A stretch of DNA of 10,048 nucleotides, taken from positions 1-10,048 of the forward strand of contig JAHHUI010000051.1 in assembly GCA_020024055.1 (NCBI GenBank). Reading direction: 5' to 3'. The DNA comes from Spirochaetaceae bacterium (GTDB taxonomy: Bacteria; Spirochaetota; Spirochaetia; WRBN01). Below the pieces are notes generated by a model that ran no database searches, was not told the DNA's origin, and saw only the letters and a list, made by a program, of their open reading frames with translations. The translations under genes and the position numbers were made by a program. Positions 1 through 6,829 of the stretch are shown in pieces (the stretch's first letter is position 1; each line of letters begins with the position of its first letter).

Positions 1-5
1 TTTCT

Positions 6-1118
6 ATGTTCACCAAATATTACAGCTATGATGATGTGTTGCTTTTGCCGAATTACACAGATTTTCCATTAGAGGAGATTGACTTAGAAACACGGCTTAT
101 CGGTGATATTATTTTGAAAACCCCGATTATTTCGGCTGCGATGGACACAGTGACGGGGTCTACAATGGCGATTGAAATAGCAAAACTGGGCGGCTGCGGG
201 GTGATTCATCGCAATCTGAGCCCTGAAGAGCAGGCCTCCAAAACTGCCAGAGTGAAAAGGTCGTCAGTCTGCGGGGAAGAATATTCGCAATGCACTTTGA
301 ATAAGGATCGCAAATTGTGTGTGGGGGCGGCGGTGGCGCCTTTAGATTATCAAGAGCGTCTGCCTTTGCTTATGGAAGCAGGGATTGACTTTGTTGTTTT
401 TGATGTGGCCCATGGCGACAGTGCCTTCACTCTGAAAGCAATAGAAGACTGTAAGAAACGATTCAATGTTTTGGTGATGGGCGGCAATGCAGCCACTGCG
501 GCGGGTGTGCGCCGTCTGATTGATGCAGGGTCGGATGCCATCAAGATTGGTGTGGGTGCCGGTTCTATCTGCACCACGCGCATTATCTGCGGCATTGGCG
601 CGCCCCAGCTTTCTGCCGTGCTGGATTGTGCAGCCGAGGCGGCCAAACATAATATTCCTGCCATTGCTGATGGCGGCCTGCGCTATAGCGGAGACTTGGT
701 CAAGGCTTTTGCTGCTGGCTCTTCGGCTGTGATGCTGGGAAATATGCTCGCTGTTTCGGAAGAGGCTGCGGGTGAAAATGTGATGAATGATGGAAAGATG
801 TATAAAAAATATCGCGGTATGGGGTCTATGGATGCCATTGCCCAGGGAGGATCGGGGCGCTATCAGGCTGAGAAGAACAAGCCTATCGTGCCCGAAGGCG
901 TCGAGGGCCTGGTGCCTTGCGAGGGCACTCTCAAGGATATTATGCATCAGATCGTGACTGGCTTGAAAAAGGGCATGTGGTATTGCGGCTGCCGCAATGT
1001 CAAAGAGATACAGAATTATCGGCAATTTATAGAAATCTCGGCCGCCGGCCTGCGCGAAAGCCATGCCCATGATGTGACCAATATTAAAAGCGCTCCTAAT
1101 TATCAGCGCCATTATTAA
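6..1118 (+). CDS. guaB: IMP dehydrogenase lacking CBS (Bateman) domains
   Basis: Oxidises IMP to XMP with NAD+, the committed step of guanine nucleotide synthesis, in the cytosol. The 370-residue product has the full TIM-barrel: the AAMDTVT segment near residue 44, the catalytic loop GAGSICTTR with the nucleophile Cys189, the IMP-phosphate region IADGG around residues 220-224, the YRGMGS motif at 269-274, and the mobile flap with the Arg285-Tyr286 pair. That pair marks IMP dehydrogenase rather than GMP reductase. The usual enzyme has about 490 residues. Here the two CBS domains that normally sit between the VKRS segment (residue 83) and the next barrel strand (about residue 103) are replaced by about 20 residues, so nucleotide-dependent regulation through CBS domains should be absent. 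CBS-less forms are known in Borrelia and Cryptosporidium. Only five bases lie upstream, so promoter and ribosome site are not visible. guaA follows after 23 bases. Confidence 0.95.
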   Translation: MFTKYYSYDDVLLLPNYTDFPLEEIDLETRLIGDIILKTPIISAAMDTVTGSTMAIEIAKLGGCGVIHRNLSPEEQASKTARVKRSSVCGEEYSQCTLNKDRKLCVGAAVAPLDYQERLPLLMEAGIDFVVFDVAHGDSAFTLKAIEDCKKRFNVLVMGGNAATAAGVRRLIDAGSDAIKIGVGAGSICTTRIICGIGAPQLSAVLDCAAEAAKHNIPAIADGGLRYSGDLVKAFAAGSSAVMLGNMLAVSEEAAGENVMNDGKMYKKYRGMGSMDAIAQGGSGRYQAEKNKPIVPEGVEGLVPCEGTLKDIMHQIVTGLKKGMWYCGCRNVKEIQNYRQFIEISAAGLRESHAHDVTNIKSAPNYQRHY

Positions 1119-1141
1119 ATGACTTTGTTTAAGGAGCTCTT

Positions 1142-2695
1142 ATGAGTGAATTTGTCATCTTGGATTTTGGCAGCCAGTCCACGCATCTCATCCGCCGGCG
1201 TTTGCAAGATTTGGGATTTAGTGCTGAAGTGATTCCCTCTTCTTCCGCATTGGATGAAGTAGCTGCCAAAAGGCCTGCGGGGATTATTTTTTCCGGTTCT
1301 CCCAATTCTGTGTATGATGATCAGGCACAGAGATTGAGTGCAGATATTTTAAAATTGGATGTGCCCAAGCTGGGCATTTGTTATGGATTCCAGCGCATGG
1401 TGCAGGATTCGGGTGGCCGTGTTGAGCCCTGTGCAGTGCGGGAATTTGGCGAATGTGCTGTTTCTCTTGTGGCAGAGGATCCGCTTTTCCAAAGTATTGA
1501 AAAGGAATTCACCACCTGGATGAGCCATGGCGACAGCATCACCGCGCTGCCGGATGATTGTACACTGATTGCTGCCTCGGAGAATCATCCCGCCGCGGCC
1601 TATATGGGCAAATATCGTTTTTGGGGTGTGCAGTTTCACCCTGAACTCAGCCATTGCAATCATGGCATCGATATTCTGCGCAACTTTGCCCAGGTGATCT
1701 GCGCACAGCAGTCTTCCCTGAAAAGCCTTGCAGAGACTTTTGAACATATTAAAGAAGATATACGCAAAAAGACACAGAACAGACCTGTGCTGCTGTTGAT
1801 TTCCGGGGGTGTGGATTCCAGCGTGGCAGCCGCCGCTTTGCTGAAAAGCCTGAGCGAAGATCAGGTGCATTTGCTATATCTGGATACAGGCCTGATGCGC
1901 AGAAATGAAACCAAGGAAATTGAATCAATTCTGCGCAGCCTGGCCGCCAAACATGTGCATATTGTGTATGCCCGGCAAGAATATCTCTCTGCCCTGGCCA
2001 ATATTGCAGACCCAGAAGAAAAGAGAAAAATTATCGGGGATTTATTTGTTAAAATCACGCAAAGAGAGGTGGAAAAACTGGGCCTGGGGGACAATTTCTT
2101 ATTAGCCCAGGGCACATTATACACAGACTTGATCGAATCGGGAAAAGGCACAGGCAAGCATGCCCATGTGATTAAGAGCCATCATAATGTTAATTCCCCG
2201 CTCATCACGCAAAAAAGAGAACAAGGCCAGCTGATTGAACCTTTGAGGGATTTGTATAAAGATCAGGCCCGTGCTTTGGGTAAATATCTGGGCCTGCCCG
2301 ATTCAATTATTTATCGCCATCCATTTCCTGGGCCTGGCCTGGGCATACGTGTTTTGGGCGCTGTGGATAAAGAAAAAATAGATATTCTCCAACGTGCCGA
2401 TGCCATTTACCTGGAAGAACTGAGAAAGCGGGATCTGTATGATAAGATATGGCAAGCTTTTGCCGTGCTGATTCCCGTGAAATCGGTGGGTGTGGCCGGG
2501 GATGTGCGTCGCTATGGATACATCATTGCTTTGCGCGCAGTCAGCTCTGACGACGGCATGAGCGCAGAGGCCTTTAATTTTAATCTGCGTGATATTAAGG
2601 AAATTGCTGCGCGTATCACCAATGAAATCGCCGAAGTCAGCCGCGTGGTGTATGATATATCTTCCAAGCCGCCGGCGACAGTGGAATGGGAATGA
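1142..2695 (+). CDS. guaA: GMP synthase (glutamine-hydrolysing)
   Basis: Converts XMP to GMP using ATP and glutamine; a cytosolic enzyme acting directly after GuaB. The 517 residues match the normal length. The N-terminal class I glutamine amidotransferase has Cys80 (in GICYGFQ) and His166/Glu168 (in QFHPE) as its catalytic triad. The ATP pyrophosphatase domain begins with the PP-loop SGGVDSS at 221-227 and contains HPFPGPGL at 393-400. The dimerisation domain ends in the conserved DISSKPPAT segment followed by VEWE. An AAGGAG ribosome site lies just before the ATG, 23 bases after guaB, so guaB and guaA are very likely co-transcribed. The gene is intact and nothing in it looks unusual. The stop is 31 bases before the next start, so the operon may continue into the glycosyltransferase gene. 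Confidence 0.97.
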   Translation: MSEFVILDFGSQSTHLIRRRLQDLGFSAEVIPSSSALDEVAAKRPAGIIFSGSPNSVYDDQAQRLSADILKLDVPKLGICYGFQRMVQDSGGRVEPCAVREFGECAVSLVAEDPLFQSIEKEFTTWMSHGDSITALPDDCTLIAASENHPAAAYMGKYRFWGVQFHPELSHCNHGIDILRNFAQVICAQQSSLKSLAETFEHIKEDIRKKTQNRPVLLLISGGVDSSVAAAALLKSLSEDQVHLLYLDTGLMRRNETKEIESILRSLAAKHVHIVYARQEYLSALANIADPEEKRKIIGDLFVKITQREVEKLGLGDNFLLAQGTLYTDLIESGKGTGKHAHVIKSHHNVNSPLITQKREQGQLIEPLRDLYKDQARALGKYLGLPDSIIYRHPFPGPGLGIRVLGAVDKEKIDILQRADAIYLEELRKRDLYDKIWQAFAVLIPVKSVGVAGDVRRYGYIIALRAVSSDDGMSAEAFNFNLRDIKEIAARITNEIAEVSRVVYDISSKPPATVEWE

Positions 2696-2726
2696 TTGAA
2701 CAAGAAGAGAGATTGGGAGGTGTGAT

Positions 2727-3750
2727 ATGTCTTGGCTGCTGAGGAAAGTTATTCTTAAAATCGCATGTCTTTTTATACGAAATAAGGATTTAAAAAACAA
2801 ATTCTATGATAAATATAATCCTGGCCCCAAAGTCATTCTTTTGCCCGATGTGAATTACTATGTGCCAGAATCAGTGCTGAAACATATGGAAAACGCTGAA
2901 TTTATGGCTGGGGGGGGGGCAATATTGGCGTCTTGACAGGCGGGCCCAAAATCCCAAAAGCCCTTTAAATCCTTGGGCATTTATCCGTGTAAAAAATGAA
3001 GCCGTCACTTTGCTCTCTTCGCTGGAAAGCATTGCTCCAGCCATTCAAAGAGGTGTGATTGCCTATCATGACTGTGATGATGGTTCGCAAGAAATTATCT
3101 TGCAGTTCTGCCGCGCGCATCCTGGATTTATCCCTTTTAAATACCCCTATTCTGTGATGCCTGTGGACGAAGAAGAGGCATACAGATTGGGTGTGAAAAC
3201 CCTGCATGAATATTATAATGACGTTTTGGCAAAAATCCCTGAGAATCAGTGGCTGATTAAAATAGACTGTGATCAGATTTATGACGCGGCGAAATTATTT
3301 AAAAGTTTTTATCTTGCCTTGCATTATCTGTGTGCCGCTGTTGTCTATCAGAGGCTGGATATGCATTATGATCAAGACACAGACAAGCTTTTTGTGCATG
3401 CGTACAAGCCTGTGCTGGATTTGGGCGATCATTGGCTGATTAAAAAATCCAAGTTGTCTTTTATGCATTATTATCATCATCACTGGGGCGGCATTGGGCA
3501 TTATACAGGCCAAAAGGCCCAGCCCAGCTCATGTGAGGTTTTAAAAATTGACAGACCTGTTCAATATATCAAGACAGAATTGAATACATGGCATTTTCCC
3601 TCTTTGAAGAAAGAAAGGGCATTCTATCCCGAAAGATGGTGCGAGTATCATCATGAAAATCGGATTCCTGGAGTCGGCACACGCATTGATCCCAGAATGC
3701 TGGATAAAGAGCGAATATTAAAAATCTGCCGAACTTTTCAATGGAAATGA
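2727..3750 (+). CDS. cgtA: CgtA-like beta-1,4-N-acetylgalactosaminyltransferase, phase-variable, OFF (frameshift in G10)
   Basis: Probable transferase adding N-acetylgalactosamine to the lipooligosaccharide outer core at the cytoplasmic face of the inner membrane. The gene has two pieces: 2727-2936, which ends in TGA after 69 residues, and a second frame running to 3750. The piece after the tract reads QYWRLDRR, then KSPLNPWAFIRVKNEA, then SLESIAPAIQRGVIAYHDC, and later KIDCDQIYDAAKLFKSFY with a DXD-like metal site and LGDHWLIK. From memory this closely tracks Campylobacter jejuni CgtA, as does the amphipathic N-terminus (LLRKVILKIACLFI). Deleting one G from the tract at 2910-2919 fuses the pieces into 340 residues, close to the size of CgtA. 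The start is supported by GGAGG six bases before the ATG. Acceptor and donor are inferred from homology. A permanently broken copy or a miscounted homopolymer are alternatives, but the downstream frame is undamaged. Confidence 0.85.
2910..2919 (+). repeat. G10 homopolymer tract in cgtA (on/off slippage site)
   Basis: Ten consecutive G follow GCT at codon 61 of the cgtA-like gene. With ten G translation reaches TGA at 2934-2936. With nine G (or twelve) the upstream frame runs straight into the CgtA frame starting with Gln-Tyr-Trp. With eleven G the tract leads into the third frame. G runs of 8-12 are the standard slipped-strand contingency element in Campylobacter and Helicobacter surface-glycan genes. 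That this one slips is inference. Confidence 0.9.
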
Positions 3751-3754
3751 AGAA

Positions 3755-3793
3755 GATGATTTACTCCTCCCGCCAGAGGGGGAGTCAATCATC
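3755..3793. terminator. Hairpin between convergent cgtA and symporter genes
   Basis: A 16-base left arm (3755-3770) pairs with 3778-3793 around a 7-base loop: 14 Watson-Crick pairs, one G-U on the plus transcript and one mismatch, with a GC-rich top. It begins five bases after the cgtA stop and ends 12 bases before the symporter stop on the other strand, where a bidirectional terminator is expected. Neither side has a clean U run, so it may act as a transcript-end stabiliser or Rho-assisted terminator. Confidence 0.7.
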
Positions 3794-3805
3794 CTTGAAA
3801 TTATT

Positions 3806-5209
3806 TTATGCTTTTTGGGGAAAAAGGCGACTGATGCCAAAGACCAACAGCCCTGCTGCTGCCCCGGGCGCGATTTCTACAATGATTTGATCCAGATTAG
3901 CCCATTTCCAGGCCAACACCACCACCAAGCCACTCATCAGCATGGCAATGGCTGTCTTTTCACTGACTTTCTGCCCCAGGCTGTACACCAGCAAAAGAGG
4001 CCCGAATGCTGCCGCCAGCACAGACCAAGCGAGAATCACCAGGCTGAACACGCTTTCAAACTGGCCTAGGGCAATGCCCAATGCAATCAACGAAACAATC
4101 GCCGTGGAAAATTTGGCAAAGAGGGCAGAATGGCTCCACGATTCTTTAATATCACGTGTCAGCGAAGCCGAGCAGCTGAGAATCTGTGAATCGGCTGTAG
4201 ACATGGTCGAAGCAAACAGTCCCGCCAGCACCAGGCCCACCAAAACCTGGGGCAGCAAAGATTTTGAAAGCAAAGGCAAGGCCAGCTCGGCATCGAACAT
4301 GCTGCCTTCGGGAATGAGAAGACGCGCGCCCAGCGCCGTGCCAATTGTGAGCACAGAAAAGAAAATGAACCAGGCATAATAATACAGGCGCACGCGCTTC
4401 ATGTCGGCGGGCTGTTTCATGGCCATAAAACGCACCATGATTTGGGGCTGGCCAATCACCCCCAGGCCCACAAAGATATATCCCAGAATAAAGAGAAAGC
4501 TGCCCCAGAATCCGCTGATGATATGATCATGAGGCCGCAGGCTCATATATTCTGCAGAGACCTGATGCAATTGGCCCCAATATTGGCCAAAGCCACCCAC
4601 GCGGGAGACAGCAGCAAAAAATAAAACACCCATCGCTGCAATCATGATGAATGACTGCACGGCATCTGTCCAGATAGAAGCACGAATGCCGCCAAAAGAA
4701 CAATAAATCAGCACAATAAGTGCGCCCAGCAGTGCCCCGGCACGATAATCCCATCCAAAAAGCACATGCAAAGCCTTGCTTCCGGCATTCAGCTGGGCTG
4801 CGGCATAGGCGCCCAGGAATAAAACCGTGATGATGCCGGCAATGCGACGCAGAAACTTGTAATTTGTTCCGCCCCATTTAGAAAGCACTTCAGGAAAGCT
4901 CAGTGCTGACTGATGCTCTGTCATCATGCGCAGTTTTTTGTGAATAAACAGCGACATAAGAAAATCACCCAAGATAATGCCCGCGGGAATCCATAAAGCC
5001 GACAGACCAAAGATATAAGTGTATCCCACCACACCAATGAACATATATCCGCTGTTATTTGTGGCCACCGCCGAAAGTGCCACTAGCCAGGGCTTCACAC
5101 TCTGCCCGGCCAAAAGATAATCATGTGCATCGCCGTTTCGGCGACTGGCCAAAAGACCCACCACCATGAACAGCAGCATGAAAAGAGAAAAACTGATAAT
5201 CATAAACAT
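3806..5209 (-). CDS. PutP-type sodium:solute symporter (SSS family)
   Basis: Inner-membrane transporter predicted to import a small solute with sodium. The 467 residues are almost all hydrophobic segments in the LeuT-fold pattern of the SSS family. Recognisable blocks are YLLAGQSVKPW (31-41), the TM1-like ALSAVATNNSGYMFIG, the AGILVL-type middle helices with SFGG and WTDAVQ, GQPQIMVRFMA, and MSTADSQIL, which aligns with the Na2-site MSTLSCQLL of Escherichia coli PutP. The overall order matches PutP, but E. coli Asp55, important for sodium coupling, aligns with Asn51 here, so substrate and coupling are uncertain and I give no symbol. The start has AAAGGAG eight bases upstream. It lies 28 bases behind the 136-residue lipoprotein-like gene, so the two probably share the promoter at 5673-5702. 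It converges with cgtA, with a strong hairpin between them. Confidence 0.9.
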   Translation of the reverse strand: MFMIISFSLFMLLFMVVGLLASRRNGDAHDYLLAGQSVKPWLVALSAVATNNSGYMFIGVVGYTYIFGLSALWIPAGIILGDFLMSLFIHKKLRMMTEHQSALSFPEVLSKWGGTNYKFLRRIAGIITVLFLGAYAAAQLNAGSKALHVLFGWDYRAGALLGALIVLIYCSFGGIRASIWTDAVQSFIMIAAMGVLFFAAVSRVGGFGQYWGQLHQVSAEYMSLRPHDHIISGFWGSFLFILGYIFVGLGVIGQPQIMVRFMAMKQPADMKRVRLYYYAWFIFFSVLTIGTALGARLLIPEGSMFDAELALPLLSKSLLPQVLVGLVLAGLFASTMSTADSQILSCSASLTRDIKESWSHSALFAKFSTAIVSLIALGIALGQFESVFSLVILAWSVLAAAFGPLLLVYSLGQKVSEKTAIAMLMSGLVVVLAWKWANLDQIIVEIAPGAAAGLLVFGISRLFPQKA

Positions 5210-5237
5210 AATTTGGCTCCTTTAATTCAGGGGCCGG

Positions 5238-5648
5238 CTACGATATCAAATGCAGCTTTTGACCACGATATTTGATGGATATCTGGGAAGCTAAAGTATC
5301 AAGATCCACATTAATGTCAGCTTCCATCTCAAAGATCAACGTGCCCTGCACAGCAGGTTGGCTGTCGGGAATGAATTTCCATTCTCCCACCTCGCGAAAA
5401 GGTCCGGAATCAGATGTTTTCAGAGTAATATCCCCGTCCACTTCAAAATAAACACAGCTTTGTGAATTTGTGATGGTACGTCCATTGCCCCAATGTTTAT
5501 TAAAAATAGAATTTTTAATAATATCAGCGGGCACGTTATAAAAAACTGTGACCACTTCTTTTTTTCTAAGCTGGCAGGACAACGGCAAGAAGAACAAACC
5601 TATCAGCAACAGATAGAGTCGTAATTTTCTTTGATAAGCTTTGTTCAT
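5238..5648 (-). CDS. Lipoprotein-like exported protein, paralogue of the 6147-6563 product
   Basis: A 136-residue protein of unknown function. The N-terminus is a signal peptide: basic residues (MNKAYQRKLR), a hydrophobic core, and a lipobox-like LPLSC with Cys25. The -3 position is Pro, so the lipobox is imperfect. Two features link it to the 138-residue protein: the same MNK...KLR...LIGLF signal peptide with Cys at 25, and a shared mature core: a WGN motif (about residue 53), a CVYFEVD block matching CVTFKSD, and GEWKF matching GHWSY. The match fades in the C-terminal third, which is shorter here. A GAGGAG ribosome site precedes the ATG, with a TTGACA/TACAAT promoter (18-base spacing) just upstream. 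The symporter gene follows in the same direction. Its role cannot be read from sequence; surface or periplasmic location is inferred. Confidence 0.8.
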   Translation of the reverse strand: MNKAYQRKLRLYLLLIGLFFLPLSCQLRKKEVVTVFYNVPADIIKNSIFNKHWGNGRTITNSQSCVYFEVDGDITLKTSDSGPFREVGEWKFIPDSQPAVQGTLIFEMEADINVDLDTLASQISIKYRGQKLHLIS

Positions 5649-5670
5649 AATTCACTCCTCTTCAATAGTT

Positions 5671-6115
5671 TTATTGTATCACTGTATGAAAAACATTGTC
5701 AAGGTTGCTTGAATTCTGGATATGCACAAAATGTTTAATTCCTAAGCAGGTGAAGGCGCAGGCCCTGAATTCGACAACAAGCTGTAAAGAAGGCCATTCA
5801 TATCTCACGCTGATACCTACGCTGTTTTGAATAGAGAGTGCCATATGTTGGCACAGGGTCAAGAGTGAATGCCCAGCGGCCCGCAGCCCGTGCGTAAATG
5901 TTTTGACCAAATCACACACAGATCATTGAATCTGCACTGGTCCACCCGTCTCCTCAGATTTTCCCATCAATCTTGGTTCTAAATTCTGTAATAGACAGAT
6001 TATAGAGAATTGATGTTTGTTTTATTTTAGAAACCGGAGAGAACAGACAACAGCAATAAAAAAAGCCTATCAGCAACAGATAAAGTGGTAATTTCCGTTG
6101 ATAGACTTTGTTCAT
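5671..6115 (-). pseudogene. Decayed third copy of the lipoprotein-like family
   Basis: The ATG at 6115 has an AAGGAG site and begins MNKVYQRKLPLYLLLIGFF, nearly the signal peptide of the 136-residue paralogue. As written, a T7 run on the coding strand shifts the frame inside the signal peptide and gives a 53-residue product ending at 5954; with six T the frame would read IAVVCSL, restoring a lipobox-like Cys. Further on, another frame shows SMICV, a TGA, then GRWAFTLDP and GTL, recalling CVYF, GEWKF and GTLIF of the 136-residue protein. A third frame then gives VGISVRYE and LQLVVEF, matching AGIFVKYE and LILVVEY of the 138-residue protein, and ends at TAA 5671. With at least two frame changes and one stop the copy is dead. 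Its last bases overlap the promoter of the next gene. The 82-residue open frame at 5671-5919 is part of this remnant, not a gene. Confidence 0.8.
5673..5702 (-). promoter_or_regulatory. Sigma70-type promoter for the 136-residue lipoprotein-like gene and symporter
   Basis: On the minus strand TTGACA (5697-5702) and TACAAT (5673-5678) are separated by 18 bases, and the coding start at 5648 lies 24 bases beyond the -10 box. The element resembles the promoter at 6752-6781 base for base around both boxes (CTTGACAAT and AGTGATA-AAT), so both seem to descend from one duplicated promoter-plus-gene unit. Confidence 0.75.
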
Positions 6116-6128
6116 CTTTACTCCTTAT

Positions 6129-6166
6129 CTGCTTGTATGAAGAATATTAATTCTTCATACAAGCAG
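6129..6166. repeat. Perfect 17-bp inverted repeat over the stop of the 138-residue gene
   Basis: Arms at 6129-6145 and 6150-6166 are exact reverse complements around the loop ATTA. The stop codon of the minus-strand gene (6147-6149) lies in the loop, so one arm encodes its last codons and the other follows the stop. The transcript can form a 17-bp hairpin. No T run follows; instead comes the AAGGAG site of the dead third copy. It could be an attenuator, an RNA 3'-end stabiliser or a repeat-element relic. Confidence 0.85.
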
Positions 6167-6563
6167 AATGCTGCAGTTTTACAGTGCGGTCTTTGTCACC
6201 GTATTCCACAACAAGAATAAGAGAAGTATTTTGGCTCTCATATTTGACGAAGATTCCGGCGGTATTAAACAATCTGAAAGTTTTTTCAGCATATGACCAA
6301 TGACCCACGGCGGTTTCCGGCCCTGTCCCTTTTTTTAAATATAATTTTCCCGCATTACCATGATCAGATTTAAATGTGACACAAATACTTGAATCTGGAT
6401 TTCCCCATTTTTTGTCCTTAATCTGGGCCTCAAACATCTCTTGAGACATATTTTTAAGGATAATTGTATTTTTGTTGATGTCGAGAGAACAAGAAGCCGT
6501 TAAAAGAAATAAACCTATCAATGCCAGGCGAACGCGTAATTTTGATTGAGTAGGTTTATTCAT
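6147..6563 (-). CDS. Lipoprotein-like exported protein, paralogue of the 5238-5648 product
   Basis: A 138-residue protein of unknown function. It has a basic N-terminus (MNKPTQSKLR), a hydrophobic stretch and LTASC, giving a lipid-attachable Cys25 at the same position as in its paralogue; the lipobox again has an unusual -3 residue (Thr). The mature part shows KKWGNPDSSICVTFKSD, GHWSY and a beta-rich tail (VKYES, LILVVEYG), suggesting a small beta-strand domain. An AAGGAG site six bases before the ATG and a start only three bases after the stop of the 42-residue membrane protein imply coupled translation. The TTGACA/TAGAAT promoter near 6752-6781 should drive both. The final codons form half of a perfect inverted repeat. 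Location in outer membrane or periplasm is inferred. Confidence 0.8.
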   Translation of the reverse strand: MNKPTQSKLRVRLALIGLFLLTASCSLDINKNTIILKNMSQEMFEAQIKDKKWGNPDSSICVTFKSDHGNAGKLYLKKGTGPETAVGHWSYAEKTFRLFNTAGIFVKYESQNTSLILVVEYGDKDRTVKLQHSACMKN

Positions 6564-6566
6564 AGT

Positions 6567-6695
6567 TTACTCCTTGTCGGTGTCTTGCTTTTTGGGCCGA
6601 AAAGCATTGATTGCCGCGATAGCCACAATACCAAAGACGACAATTCCTGTCATGCCCAAGATAAATTCAAGAAAATCATCCATTTCAAAAAACAT
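6567..6695 (-). CDS. Small single-pass membrane protein (42 residues)
   Basis: Not recognised. The frame starts MFFEMDDFLEFILGM, continues with a hydrophobic helix of about 20 residues (ILGMTGIVVFGIVAIAAINA) and ends in a charged tail (RPKKQDTDKE). The acidic N-terminus and Arg-Lys-Lys just after the helix suggest the N-terminus outside and the C-terminus in the cytoplasm. AAAGGA lies eight bases before the ATG, and the stop is three bases before the next ATG, where the AAGGAG site of the downstream gene overlaps its last codons. That arrangement, plus a good promoter about 60 bases upstream, argues for a real translated gene, possibly a membrane partner of the lipoprotein-like product. Confidence 0.7.
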   Translation of the reverse strand: MFFEMDDFLEFILGMTGIVVFGIVAIAAINAFRPKKQDTDKE

Positions 6696-6751
6696 CCTTG
6701 ATATCCTTTCTTATTGGAAAATATTTATCCCTAAGCGAAAACTCATCCGAG

Positions 6752-6781
6752 ATTCTATCACTATAATAAAGTAATTGTCAA
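6752..6781 (-). promoter_or_regulatory. Sigma70-type promoter for the small membrane protein and 138-residue lipoprotein-like gene
   Basis: Minus strand TTGACA (6776-6781), 18-base spacer, TAGAAT (6752-6757). The coding start at 6695 lies 56 bases beyond the -10 box, leaving a short leader. It is homologous to the promoter at 5673-5702. The divergent fucosyltransferase gene starts about 50-60 bases to the right; I could not identify a convincing plus-strand promoter for it here. Confidence 0.75.
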
Positions 6782-6829
6782 GCTTGCTTTTTTCGTGTTA
6801 ATCTATGCGTCATAATGTCTGGGCAATAG

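Noticed and set aside
342..1112. Long minus-strand frame opposite guaB (256 codons) and similar ones opposite guaA
   Set aside because: They lie wholly within unmistakable plus-strand enzymes and show no ribosome sites or family motifs.
6..1118. GMP reductase as an alternative to IMP dehydrogenase
   Set aside because: The shorter length fits GMP reductase, but the flap Arg-Tyr pair, the PEGVEG segment and adjacency to guaA indicate IMP dehydrogenase.
2910..2919. Treating the cgtA break as a simple sequencing error
   Set aside because: It cannot be excluded from one sequence, but a run of ten G in a family known for G-tract switching, with a second such tract nearby, makes biological length variation the better reading.
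5671..5919. 82-codon minus-strand frame as an independent gene
   Set aside because: Its C-terminal half matches the tail of the 138-residue paralogue and it has no signal peptide of its own, so it is part of the decayed third copy.
6574..6774. 66-codon plus-strand frame
   Set aside because: It is antisense to the 42-residue membrane protein, which has the better ribosome site, coupling and promoter.
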